64,000 bases of DNA. It comes from JARKQH01 sp964631605. Its GTDB lineage: Bacteria > Verrucomicrobiota > Verrucomicrobiia > Limisphaerales > UBA8199. The position numbers and the translations under genes were made by a program. Location: assembly GCA_964631605.1 (NCBI GenBank), contig CAZVYG010000017.1, positions 12,377 to 76,376 on the forward strand, written 5' to 3'. Of this stretch, positions 8,041-15,432 are shown in pieces. Every line of letters starts with the position of its first letter. The first letter of the stretch is position 1. The notes under the pieces were generated by a model. That model was not told the origin of the DNA, made no database searches, and worked only from the letters and a program-made list of their open reading frames with translations.

Positions 8041-8579
8041 GACAGCCAGCGTTTAAGGTCGCGTTGCAGATTTTCAAGGTTTTCGCGAACCAGGGCATCA
8101 TTTCGGAAAGGGGCAGGCAGCCTGTCAACGGCCCGGACGATGTCTTCGAAGCGGAGGCGGCCATGAATGACCAGGAACTGAATGTCCGCCTGGTCGGTCG
8201 GGTCGTAGCGGATCAGGCGGCTGGCTACAAGGTCCGCCGGCGACAGGGTAAATACGCGCAGACGACTGCCCTGCCACAACGGCACGCTGTTTTCAGGGGA
8301 GGGAGCGGCCAAGCAGAGACGGTCGGGACCGATCCATTCGATGTGGTCGGACGGAAAATCTTCAGCAGGGTTGACGGGCAGGCCAGCCTGCTCGGCTGCG
8401 GCAACCAAGGCGCGCTGGTTGGCGACGCTATAGGGTCCGGCGACGTCCACATCAAGGCTAAACCGGTCTTCTTCACCCATGAGCATGACAGCGGCCGACC
8501 CGTAAACGCAGAGGCTGGCGGGTTCATTCAGTGCTGCATCGAGGCGGTCCAGATGTTCGCGAAGTGTTTTGGCGTTCAT
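8037..8579 (-). CDS. Nucleotidyltransferase-like protein (DUF6036-like)
   Basis: A 180-residue protein from MNAKTLREHLDRLDAALNEP at 8579 (an in-frame ATG at 8600 would add 7 residues). The pol-beta-like signature is LCVYGSAAVMLMG followed by SLDVDVAG: GS near residues 26-27 and the DxD pair about 16 residues on. The rest of the fold (PLWQGSRLRVFTLSPADLVASRL) resembles the small NTase-like family annotated as DUF6036, often found with a partner in defence or toxin-antitoxin loci. It overlaps the downstream gene by 4 bp. Confidence 0.68.
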   Translation of the reverse strand: MNAKTLREHLDRLDAALNEPASLCVYGSAAVMLMGEEDRFSLDVDVAGPYSVANQRALVAAAEQAGLPVNPAEDFPSDHIEWIGPDRLCLAAPSPENSVPLWQGSRLRVFTLSPADLVASRLIRYDPTDQADIQFLVIHGRLRFEDIVRAVDRLPAPFRNDALVRENLENLQRDLKRWLS

Positions 8580-8694
8580 GAACGTGATCCGCTGATTCAA
8601 CTTTTTGAGGGCAAGCTGCCGCCCTTGGTTGTTTGCGGGGTTTCCCGCAAAAACCTGCTTCGACTGACTCGATTGTCGTGCCGGAACATCCGGC

Positions 8695-8812
8695 GTTTTG
8701 TCCGACGATCCGACTATCCGACTATCCGACCATCGGACTATCCGACTATAGGACCATCCGACTATCGGACCATCCGACCATCAGACTATCGGACGATGCG
8801 ACTATCCGTCTG
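8695..8812. repeat. Tandem 8-bp repeat array, copy F (longest pure array)
   Basis: About 14 near-perfect 8-bp units of the form (C/G)GACTATC, CGACCATC or GGACTATA in direct tandem from about 8699 to 8810. The period is 8 bp, so three units make 24 bp and any reading frame through it gives an 8-residue repeat (SDYRTIRP-like). It directly abuts the 3' end of the four-helix-bundle gene. Confidence 0.92.
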
Positions 8813-9176
8813 CGGCGGCCTCTCGCTCCACAGCGCGAATCAATCCCTGCAAGCATGCCAAGGTCCGTCGGGCCTGGTCCTGGAGCGGCTCAACTTCCGC
8901 ACGCTTGAAATACCCCAGCCGGGTGGCAAAGTGCAGAAAATAATGGGCTTCGTTCAGCGAACCACGGGCAACGTACAGGAAATGCAAGTAGTCCTTCTGC
9001 CTCGAGCGTGAGGCTCCTTCGACAATGTTGGCCGGCACTGAGTATGCCGCGCGTCGGATTTGCGATGTGAGGCCATAAACTTCCTCTTTGGGAAAGGCGG
9101 CGGTGGCCGAGTAGATCGCAACCGCCAGGTCGTCAGCCAGTTTCCATGCTTCAATTTTCGTGTAGTCCCGCAGCAT
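8802..9176 (-). CDS. Four-helix-bundle protein (23S rRNA intervening-sequence type)
   Basis: A 124-residue protein of the four-helix-bundle family first described from 23S rRNA intervening sequences. Typical features are the opening DYTKIEAWKLADDLAVAIY, the LTSQIRRAAYSVPANIVEGASR motif near residues 35-57, and the C-terminal half LNEAHYFLHFATRLGY. The family's role is unknown; it is common as a solo gene in Verrucomicrobiota, Bacteroidota and related genomes. Its last codons run into the end of the tandem repeat array at 8695-8812. Confidence 0.9.
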   Translation of the reverse strand: MLRDYTKIEAWKLADDLAVAIYSATAAFPKEEVYGLTSQIRRAAYSVPANIVEGASRSRQKDYLHFLYVARGSLNEAHYFLHFATRLGYFKRAEVEPLQDQARRTLACLQGLIRAVEREAAADG

Positions 9177-9224
9177 GAGGTCCTTCTCAAACTTAACTAA
9201 TTCGCCGGCACCGAATTCCGGCTG

Positions 9225-9310
9225 CCGGATTCACCAGCAGTCCGGTTTTCAGAATTCCCAGTCCGATAGTCCCATAGTCCGGTAGTCCCATAGTCCGATA
9301 GTCCCATAAC
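9225..9310. repeat. Tandem repeat copy G (reverse orientation)
   Basis: TAGTCCCATAGTCCGATAGTCCC-type units, the reverse complement of the GGACTATC array, about six units from 9260 to 9307, preceded by AGTCCGGTTTTCAGAATTC. This is the only copy in the island oriented opposite to the others. Confidence 0.88.
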
Positions 9311-9341
9311 ACTGCTCCTCGGTCTCTGGTCCATGGCCTTG

Positions 9342-9845
9342 TCATCCCCGCCTTTTCCATCCGCCCAGAAGATTGGTAACGAATGGGATGACGCGGCGGC
9401 TCTGCCTGCCCCAACTGTGGAGCATGGTGACTCGGGCCTGGACTCGGCCGCGCTCGTCAGGCGGCATTTCCCGTACCAAATCGGCAATGCGGTCCATGCG
9501 GTCCAGGCCGGCATCCAGCCGCGGCAGGACTTGGTCGCGCAGGAAGCGGGTCGCGAGGTTGCGCAGTTCGGCGACGGCTTCGTAGTGGACGCGGCGGTCG
9601 CCGGCGACATAGACGGCGCGGATGGCGCCGGCGTTGCGGAGGAACTTGAGTCCCTGGCTGGCGCTGCCTTTGCTGAGGCGCAGGCGCTCAATAAGGTGGT
9701 CCATGGCCAGCGGTTGGGCGGAGATGAACAGCAGGCCGTAGATTTCGGCGTAGGAGCGGGGCTGACCCAGCAGGCGGCCCAGCTCAACGAAGAGATGGAT
9801 CACCTCGGTCTCGAGGGGGGAGAGAGCTGGGGCGGCGGGGGACAT
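9342..9845 (-). CDS. GbsR/MarR-type transcriptional regulator
   Basis: A 167-residue winged-helix regulator. The N-terminal part LSPLETEVIHLFVELGRLLG and the block RSYAEIYGLLFISAQPLAMD resemble GbsR-type MarR relatives, with the recognition helix region IERLRLSKGSASQGLKFL near residues 53-70 and the wing GAIRAVYVAGDRRVHYEA. Its C-terminal half is a long dimerisation helix. GbsR-type proteins commonly repress osmolyte or lipid genes next to them, but no such gene adjoins it here. It stands alone downstream of argF with a 467-bp gap. Confidence 0.83.
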   Translation of the reverse strand: MSPAAPALSPLETEVIHLFVELGRLLGQPRSYAEIYGLLFISAQPLAMDHLIERLRLSKGSASQGLKFLRNAGAIRAVYVAGDRRVHYEAVAELRNLATRFLRDQVLPRLDAGLDRMDRIADLVREMPPDERGRVQARVTMLHSWGRQSRRVIPFVTNLLGGWKRRG

Positions 9846-10312
9846 GGGCGGCTGTGGGGTGGCGGATTACGGGGCGGTGCGTTCAGAGTTTGGGATTGTG
9901 CGGGAGTTCGGATTTGGCATTTGAAATTTCAAATGTGAGATTTCAGATTTCAAATTTCAGGTTTCAGGTTTCAGCTTTCAGATTTTGTTGGGGCCGGGGG
10001 GCATCCGGCGCGTGATCATTATTGACATGGTTTCATCGTATGCAGGTCTTATACCAAGCTGGTTCGAAACGTTCAAGTACAAATGAACAAAATGAACGCG
10101 GGGCCTGTGGGGACACGACCGCACAGCCCGACTACGGAACACCAAAACATCAAATGACCGAAATACCGGCCCGAGGTTCAAAGGCCGCTCTTTGGCCCAA
10201 ATTGAATTCCCGCCGCGTCCGGAGGAACGGCCGAACCGGGGCCTTGGGTTTCCAGCGGCCCGGCGAGGAGGGCGGATTCAACCCGGGCCTGGCCCGAGGG
10301 AACCGGGCCGGG
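9846..10312. other. Gap between gbsR-like gene and argF, holds repeat copy H
   Basis: No gene is supported. Positions 9905-9985 hold an AT-rich run of GAAATTTCAAAT, GATTTCAGATTTC and AGGTTTCAGG units, related to the TTGAAAC part of the composite repeat in reverse. The rest (9986-10312) is unique. It includes a possible minus-strand TATAAG -10-like hexamer near 10050 for the regulator gene, weakly supported. Confidence 0.6.
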
Positions 10313-11209
10313 TCAGGCAACCAGCCACTGGAGGGCGGCTTTCTGGGCGTGGAGACGGTTTTCGGCCTGGTCGAAGATGGTGTCGGCGTGGGCTTCGAAG
10401 GTGGCTTCGTCAATTTCCTTGCCCCGATAGGCGGGAAGGCAGTGCATGACCAGGGCGCCGGGCTTGGCGAGCTTAAGCAGGCCGGCATTGAGCTGATAGC
10501 CTTTGAGTTGTTCGATGCGGCTGGCCGACTCGGCTTCCTTGCCCATGGACACCCAGACGTCGGTGTAAAGGACATCGGCGCCCCGGGCGGCTTCCCGCAG
10601 GTCTTCGGTGCACAGGACTCTGCCGCCCGCCCGTTTGAGGAGGTCGGGTTGGGGCTGGAAGTTCCGCGGCGCGGCGATTCTCAACTCGAAGCCGAGTTTT
10701 GCGGCGGCAAAGACCCAGGAATTGACCACGTTGCAGGCGCCATCGCCTATGAACGTGACGATTTTGCCCTGGATGGGCCCGCGTTTTTCCTGGACGGTGA
10801 ACACGTCGGCCAGAATCTGGCAAGGGTGCTCCTCATCGGTGAGGGCGTTGATGGTGGGGATTTTGGCGTAACGGGAAAACTCCTCGACATCAGACTGGGC
10901 GAAAGTCCGAAAGACCGCGCCATGAACCATGCGTCCCAGAACCCGGGCGGTATCCTTGATGGGTTCGCCGCGTCCGAGTTGTATCTCGCTGGAGGGCAGG
11001 AAGATAACCTGTCCGCCCAGCTCGCGGATGCCGACCTCGAACGAAACCCGGGTGCGGGTCGAGGCCTTGGAGAAGATCATCGCCCAGATTTGTCCCGAGA
11101 GCGGCTGTCGCGGGTGGTGTCCGCGCTCGCGCTTGAGAACTGTCGTGTCGGAGAGGATTTGGTTGATGTCCGCCGCCGACAAAGACTCAATGCTCAATAG
11201 ATGTCTCAT
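10313..11209 (-). CDS. argF: Ornithine carbamoyltransferase
   Basis: Makes citrulline from carbamoyl phosphate and ornithine in arginine biosynthesis (cytosolic trimer). All signatures are present in 298 residues: carbamoyl-phosphate site FSKASTRTRVSFE (residues 46-58), LGRGEPIKDTARVLGRM, the HPCQ motif after LTDEE, the domain-linker DVWVSMG, and the ornithine-side HCLPAYRG. The HCLP motif separates it from aspartate carbamoyltransferase. It follows argD by 42 bp on the minus strand, so the two probably form one operon. Confidence 0.97.
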   Translation of the reverse strand: MRHLLSIESLSAADINQILSDTTVLKRERGHHPRQPLSGQIWAMIFSKASTRTRVSFEVGIRELGGQVIFLPSSEIQLGRGEPIKDTARVLGRMVHGAVFRTFAQSDVEEFSRYAKIPTINALTDEEHPCQILADVFTVQEKRGPIQGKIVTFIGDGACNVVNSWVFAAAKLGFELRIAAPRNFQPQPDLLKRAGGRVLCTEDLREAARGADVLYTDVWVSMGKEAESASRIEQLKGYQLNAGLLKLAKPGALVMHCLPAYRGKEIDEATFEAHADTIFDQAENRLHAQKAALQWLVA

Positions 11210-11251
11210 CTTGGATTGGCTGAAAGGTGACTGTTTAAGGGCGAAACGGGG

Positions 11252-12541
11252 TTAAGCGTCCAGTCGAGCGGCCACCGTCTCCAGAATGCCGAGGCCCTCC
11301 TCGGCTTCGCTCCGCCGCAGGTTGAGCGGGGGCAGGAGCCGGAGGATTTCGGGTCCGGCGGGTATGGTGAGCAAGCCGCTGGCATGCAACAGGTTGGCGA
11401 AGCGAGAGGCCTGCGTTTTGGAGGGGTCGCCGGGCAGACTCTGGATGTTGGGCGCCAGCTCGATGCCGAGCATGAAGCCGAGTCCCCGAACCGTTCGAAT
11501 GACGTTGGGGTATTTCCGGGCCATTCCCTCGAGCCCTTGTTTGAGGAAATCGCCGACCTGCCGGACGTTATCCGCGAGGTTGTCGCGCTGGATGACCTCG
11601 AGAATCTTTAGCGCCACAGCACAGGCCATGGGTGACCCTCCGTAGGTGGTTCCGTGGGTGCCGGGGCCCAGCAGGTCGGCGTATGGAGCCCGCACCCAGA
11701 ATGCGCCCATCGGATAGCCGCCGCCGAGGGACTTGGCCATGGAAATGCCGTCGGGCAGGAACTGTTCTCCACCGGGGGTGCGTTCGAGGATGCGTTGGAA
11801 GCTCTGGAACCGTCCGCTGCGGAAGTGGCCGCATTGAACGCCGTCCATGAGCAGGAGCAGTTTCTTCTCGTCGCAGAGCTGTCGGAGGCCGAGCAGGTAT
11901 TCCGGGGTGGCGGGAGTCACCCCGCCCTCGCCCTGAATGCCTTCGATCATGATCGCGGCGGTGGCGGGTGAGATGGCCTCCCGGGCGGCCTGGAGGTTGT
12001 TGTAGGGCACCTGGCGGAAGCCGGGCACCATCGGCTCGAACCCCTTTTTGACCTTGTCCTGGCCCGTGGCGGCGATGCCGGCCAGGGTCCGGCCATGAAA
12101 GGAGTTGATGGTGGTGAGGATTTCGAACCGGCCCTCGTCGTGGCCGAATTTGCGGGCAAGTTTGAATAATCCTTCGTTGGCCTCGACGCCGCTGTTGCAG
12201 AAGAAGCATTTGCCCGGGCCGATCAACTGGACCAGGGCCTGCGCCAGACGTCCCTGGGGCTCATGGTAATAGAAATTGGAGACATGAATCAGCTTGCGGG
12301 ACTGCTCGATGAGGGCCTCGGTCAGGGCCGGGTGGGCGTGGCCGAGGGAACTGACGGCAATGCCGCCTCCCAAGTCGAGGTAGCGCCGGCCGGCGACGTC
12401 ATGGACATAACTGCCCGAGCCGTGGCTCAGGACCAGCTCGAACCGGCCATAGCTGGGCACAACATACTGTTGGAACAGCGCCTGGACCGCCGCCGCCTCA
12501 TTTCGAACCATGGGCGGCGGGGATGGAACGATCTCTTTCAT
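11252..12541 (-). CDS. argD: Acetylornithine aminotransferase (class III PLP enzyme)
   Basis: A 429-residue class III aminotransferase, most likely N-acetylornithine 5-aminotransferase given argF directly downstream. It has the SHGSGSYVHDVAGRRYLDLGGG entry region, the FCNSGVEANE turn, FHGRTLAG, and the PLP-binding lysine in ISMAKSLGGGYP (K270 by count). The pyridine-nitrogen Asp lies in LLLMDGVQCGHF, where most ArgD proteins read DEVQTG; Asp and Gln are kept but Glu and Thr are replaced. Other class III enzymes (GABA or ornithine aminotransferase) are possible but less likely in this context. Confidence 0.9.
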   Translation of the reverse strand: MKEIVPSPPPMVRNEAAAVQALFQQYVVPSYGRFELVLSHGSGSYVHDVAGRRYLDLGGGIAVSSLGHAHPALTEALIEQSRKLIHVSNFYYHEPQGRLAQALVQLIGPGKCFFCNSGVEANEGLFKLARKFGHDEGRFEILTTINSFHGRTLAGIAATGQDKVKKGFEPMVPGFRQVPYNNLQAAREAISPATAAIMIEGIQGEGGVTPATPEYLLGLRQLCDEKKLLLLMDGVQCGHFRSGRFQSFQRILERTPGGEQFLPDGISMAKSLGGGYPMGAFWVRAPYADLLGPGTHGTTYGGSPMACAVALKILEVIQRDNLADNVRQVGDFLKQGLEGMARKYPNVIRTVRGLGFMLGIELAPNIQSLPGDPSKTQASRFANLLHASGLLTIPAGPEILRLLPPLNLRRSEAEEGLGILETVAARLDA

Positions 12542-12623
12542 GTCTAATTCATCCCAACTTAATAAAGAGCAAACTTTAATACGAATGCCGCCGGAATAAA
12601 GAGGAAATTTTTTTAAAGATTTT

Positions 12624-12636
12624 TGAATGAATTCAT
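12624..12636. promoter_or_regulatory. Palindrome TGAATGAATTCAT upstream of argD
   Basis: A near-perfect palindrome about 85 bp upstream of the argD start. It resembles half-sites of an ArgR box (TGAAT and ATTCA) but with 2 bp rather than the usual 4 bp between them, so I call it only a candidate operator. Confidence 0.25.
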
Positions 12637-12639
12637 CCG

Positions 12640-12771
12640 TGGGCCCGTCTCAGAGATGTTGGGTTTCTCATAGACTGCCGTGGGGCGGTGGTGGGAACAC
12701 CGCCGCCCCTGGTTTTCATGGTAAACTGGTTCGGGTTGGACGGCCCGGTGTAAAAGCCGGGCCGTTTTTTT
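12640..12771 (+). ncRNA. Candidate small RNA with GNRA hairpin and intrinsic terminator
   Basis: There is no plus-strand gene here, yet two strong hairpins follow each other. The first, 12682-12709, is a 12-bp stem (one G-U pair) closed by a GGAA tetraloop of the GNRA class. The second, 12740-12765, is a 9-bp GC-rich stem followed by seven T. The upstream boundary is a guess: an AT-rich stretch at 12555-12625 could hold a plus-strand promoter. A known class was not recognised (it lacks SRP, tmRNA and RNase P signatures). Coordinates of the 5' end are approximate. Confidence 0.5.
12740..12771 (+). terminator. Intrinsic terminator, plus strand
   Basis: Stem ACGGCCCGG (12740-12748) pairs with CCGGGCCGT (12757-12765) around an 8-nt loop, followed by a T run to 12771. 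It is a textbook rho-independent terminator with no annotated plus-strand gene upstream. Confidence 0.88.
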
Positions 12772-12884
12772 GTACGAAGCCGCCGGTTGGGGGATGGGGG
12801 ACCCGGCGGGGGGGGTGCCGGAGGGGGATTAACGCGCCGCCGGAGCGGCGCGTCCCGGGCGCTGGCGGACGGGGAGACTGCGGC

Positions 12885-13118
12885 TCAGGCCGCCAGGCTC
12901 TCCAACCGGTAGCTCAAGGTGTTGCGATAACGGCGTTTGAGGCCGCGTTTGGACCGCTGCCGTTCCCGCGCTTTGATGAGGTGCTTGAGGCAGCGGGAGC
13001 CTTCGGGGGCGGGCTCGCCGCATTCGGTGCAGCGCTTGTCGCGCTGCATGCGCAGTTGATACTTGCGTTGGCGCGATATTTTCAGGTGCGTAAACTCGTC
13101 GTTGATCCGTCGTCTCAT
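12885..13118 (-). CDS. Small basic zinc-finger-like protein
   Basis: A 77-residue, strongly basic protein from MRRRINDEFTHLKISRQRKY. A longer frame exists up to 13247 but its extension looks non-coding. The centre is C30-x2-C33-x9-C43-x2-H46 (CTECGEPAPEGSRCLKH), a plausible zinc-binding knuckle resembling the short Cys-Cys...Cys-His segments of HNH-like or plastid/verrucomicrobial small proteins. About a third of the residues are Arg or Lys, so nucleic-acid binding is likely. It stands alone between the small-RNA region and the regulator gene; partner and function are unknown. Confidence 0.65.
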   Translation of the reverse strand: MRRRINDEFTHLKISRQRKYQLRMQRDKRCTECGEPAPEGSRCLKHLIKARERQRSKRGLKRRYRNTLSYRLESLAA

Positions 13119-13334
13119 ATCGTTCACTCGAATGTCCGGGGGATTGACCCGGAATAAATTCGGTGACATTAGAGCGGTTTTCAAATTGTGGGACCATCCT
13201 GCGCGCCATGATTTTGGCATCATGGTTTCCATGATGGCGATGCGCAAAGGAGTGGGCGGCGGCGGCCGCTCCTGGGCGCCACAGCCAGTGGCCCAAGACC
13301 CGGCGGGAAGGAGGGCGAAATTGACAGGGGCGGG

Positions 13335-14018
13335 TTATTTCTGGCGGTTCACCCACTCGACCGCCCGCCGGACAAGTTCCATTCCATTGGCAAGGCGGAG
13401 TTTCTCTTTGAGGTGAGCGCGGTAGGTTTCGACCGTGCTGACGGACAAGTGGAGTTTGGCCGCAATGCGGCGGGTGGTGAGGCCGGCGCCGATCAGTTGG
13501 AAGACTTCGAGCTCGCGGTCGCTGAGGTTTTCGAGTTCGGAAGGAGACTTAGGGGAGGAGGTTCCATGCAAGTGCTTGTGGACCAATCGAGTATGCATGG
13601 ACTCGCTGAGCCAGAGCTGGCCGCCCAGGACCTTGCGGATGGCGCGCATGAGTTCGCTGGTGGGGGCCTGTTTCATCACGTAGCCGCGGGCGCCGGCACG
13701 AAGCGCCCGTTCGGCGTAGAGCGATTCGTCGTGGGTCGAGAGAACCAGAATGGGCAGACGCGGGTGGCGCGCTTTGATGTCTTTGATCAGTTCCAACCCG
13801 CTGGATTCGGCGAGGGAAAGGTCCACAATGACAAGGTCCGGGCGGGTGGTGTCAATGCCGACGAGGGCCTTGGCTGCGGTGCCTGCCTGACCGCAGACCT
13901 CGAGGTCGGGCTGGTAATTCAACAATTGGGCGAACCCTTCGCGGGTGACGGGGTGGTCCTCGACGAGGTAGAGGCGGCTTTTGTTGGATTTTCGCTGGGA
14001 TTCCGGTTTTGAGGTCAT
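13335..14018 (-). CDS. LuxR/NarL-type response regulator
   Basis: A 227-residue two-domain regulator from MTSKPESQRKSNKSRLYLVE (an upstream ATG at 14066 overlaps the kinase more and is less likely). The receiver has the acidic pair E20-D21 and phospho-acceptor D66 in LVIVDLSLAESSG, plus the MKQAP lysine. The C-terminal LuxR helix-turn-helix is LSDRELEVFQLIGAGLTTRR with the recognition helix in LHLSVSTVETYRAHL. It is co-transcribed behind the sensor kinase (4-bp ATGA overlap), so that kinase is its likely phosphodonor. Confidence 0.93.
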   Translation of the reverse strand: MTSKPESQRKSNKSRLYLVEDHPVTREGFAQLLNYQPDLEVCGQAGTAAKALVGIDTTRPDLVIVDLSLAESSGLELIKDIKARHPRLPILVLSTHDESLYAERALRAGARGYVMKQAPTSELMRAIRKVLGGQLWLSESMHTRLVHKHLHGTSSPKSPSELENLSDRELEVFQLIGAGLTTRRIAAKLHLSVSTVETYRAHLKEKLRLANGMELVRRAVEWVNRQK

Positions 14019-15232
14019 AGCAACCTCCGGTTGGCATTGGAGAGATGAGGGCCGCGCAGCCAGCATTTGACCACGGTCCCCTCGGTCGGTCCCGGCTGGA
14101 CTTCGAGGTGGGCGCCCACAGTGCGGGCGCGGTAGTTCATGAGGTGCAGGCCCATGCCGGCTTTGCGTTTGGGTTTTGGGGGCAAACCGCTGCCGTTATC
14201 CTGAACGCAAAGCTTAAGGAAGTTATCGCTGCAGGTGAGGCGAATCCAGATTTTGGTGGCATGGCCGTGCCGGATGGCGTTGGTCGTAGCCTCCTGCGCG
14301 ATACGGTAAAGATGAGTGGCCATGGCATGGTCATGGACCAGGACGGGTTTCTTGAACTGGCAAACGCAGGACACGCCAAACACGCTGCTGACGCTGGCGG
14401 CCAGCCCTTGCAGGGCGGACATCAAGCCGCGGGCCTCCAGGTCCACGGGGTGAAGTCCCCGGGCGACATTGCGGGCCTGGTGAATGGCGGAATTGATAAG
14501 GCCCTCGATCGCGCCGGCGTCCTTGGCCTCGGCCGCGTTTTTGGCGTCGAGTTTCTGTTCGAGGAGGGTGATTTTGTATTTGATGCCGCTGAGCAACTGG
14601 CACAGGCCGTCGTGGAGGTCCTGCCCGATGCGCTCGCGCTCTTGATCGGAGATTTCCAGGATTTGTTGTTCGAGCCGTTCCCGCTCGGTGAGGTCGTTGG
14701 CGGCCAGAAGAAAGCGTCTGCCGACCACGGTGCCAACGAACTCGACCCGGCGAAGGGAACCATCTTTGCAGGTGACTTCGACTTCGAGGGGCCCGATTTC
14801 CTTGCCGGTGCGCAGGCCGCGTTTGAGGCAGGCCTGCCACTGGGTGGCGACCTGGCGGCGGTATTCGGGGTCGGGATAGGCGCGGGCGAACCAGGCGGCG
14901 GAAGTGGGCAGTTCTTCGCGGGTGTAGCCGAATTTCTCCACGAATTTGCGGTTCAAATACTCGATGGTGCCCTTCATGTCGTCCACCGACAAGGGTACGG
15001 GCGAGGCGTCTATGACCTGGCGAAAATCGGTTTCCACCGCGGGGGACGAACGGGCGGCCCGCAGGGCGCGGTTCTCGGCTTGCAGAGCCCGGAGGCGGCG
15101 TTTCAGCTTGCGGACAAGCGAGGACTCCCCGTTATCGCCAGCGGCGAGAGCCGACTTCGCGGACGCTGACTGCTTCGTTTGGCCGCGAAAGCGGGGCATG
15201 CCGCGGATTCTTTTTTTGGGCTTTGGCAACAT
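14015..15232 (-). CDS. Soluble PAS sensor histidine kinase, HisKA_3 (NarX/DesK type)
   Basis: A 405-residue kinase. Residues 1-60 are basic with a coiled coil (VRKLKRRLRALQAENRALRA), residues 66-185 form a PAS domain with a PAC tail, and the HisKA_3 dimerisation/phospho-acceptor box is ERERIGQDLHDGLCQLL with H207. The ATPase N-box is around EATTNAIRHGHA and the G-box around DNGSGLPP and GMGLHLMNYRA. No membrane helix is visible, so it senses a cytoplasmic signal. It overlaps the LuxR-type regulator gene by 4 bp. The ligand is unknown. Confidence 0.92.
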   Translation of the reverse strand: MLPKPKKRIRGMPRFRGQTKQSASAKSALAAGDNGESSLVRKLKRRLRALQAENRALRAARSSPAVETDFRQVIDASPVPLSVDDMKGTIEYLNRKFVEKFGYTREELPTSAAWFARAYPDPEYRRQVATQWQACLKRGLRTGKEIGPLEVEVTCKDGSLRRVEFVGTVVGRRFLLAANDLTERERLEQQILEISDQERERIGQDLHDGLCQLLSGIKYKITLLEQKLDAKNAAEAKDAGAIEGLINSAIHQARNVARGLHPVDLEARGLMSALQGLAASVSSVFGVSCVCQFKKPVLVHDHAMATHLYRIAQEATTNAIRHGHATKIWIRLTCSDNFLKLCVQDNGSGLPPKPKRKAGMGLHLMNYRARTVGAHLEVQPGPTEGTVVKCWLRGPHLSNANRRLL

Positions 15233-15432
15233 GAGCCTGAGCGCGCTGTCAATTCCAGCAATTCGATCTTACCCTTCCCCTCCCCTGCGCGGCAAGGTCC
15301 GCCTGAGGGGTCGCCACGCATCCTTCCCCGGGGCCAAGGTGTCCTGGGCTTCGCTTTTTGTTTGCAGGCTCGCCTCGGCGACAGACCGGATCGGGTTGTT
15401 GATTCTGCCGAGGAACCGCTGGTCGGGAGGCT

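Noticed and set aside
3781..8812. Tandem arrays considered as a CRISPR
   Set aside because: Units are 8 bp in direct tandem with no spacers and no cas genes nearby.
8064..9011. Plus-strand frame of 315 residues with an 8-residue SDYRTIRP-type repeat
   Set aside because: The repeat peptide is only the translation of the 8-bp DNA array, and the frame runs antisense through the nucleotidyltransferase and four-helix-bundle genes.
10050..10080. tRNA-like GGTTCGA string
   Set aside because: No acceptor or anticodon stem can be built around it.
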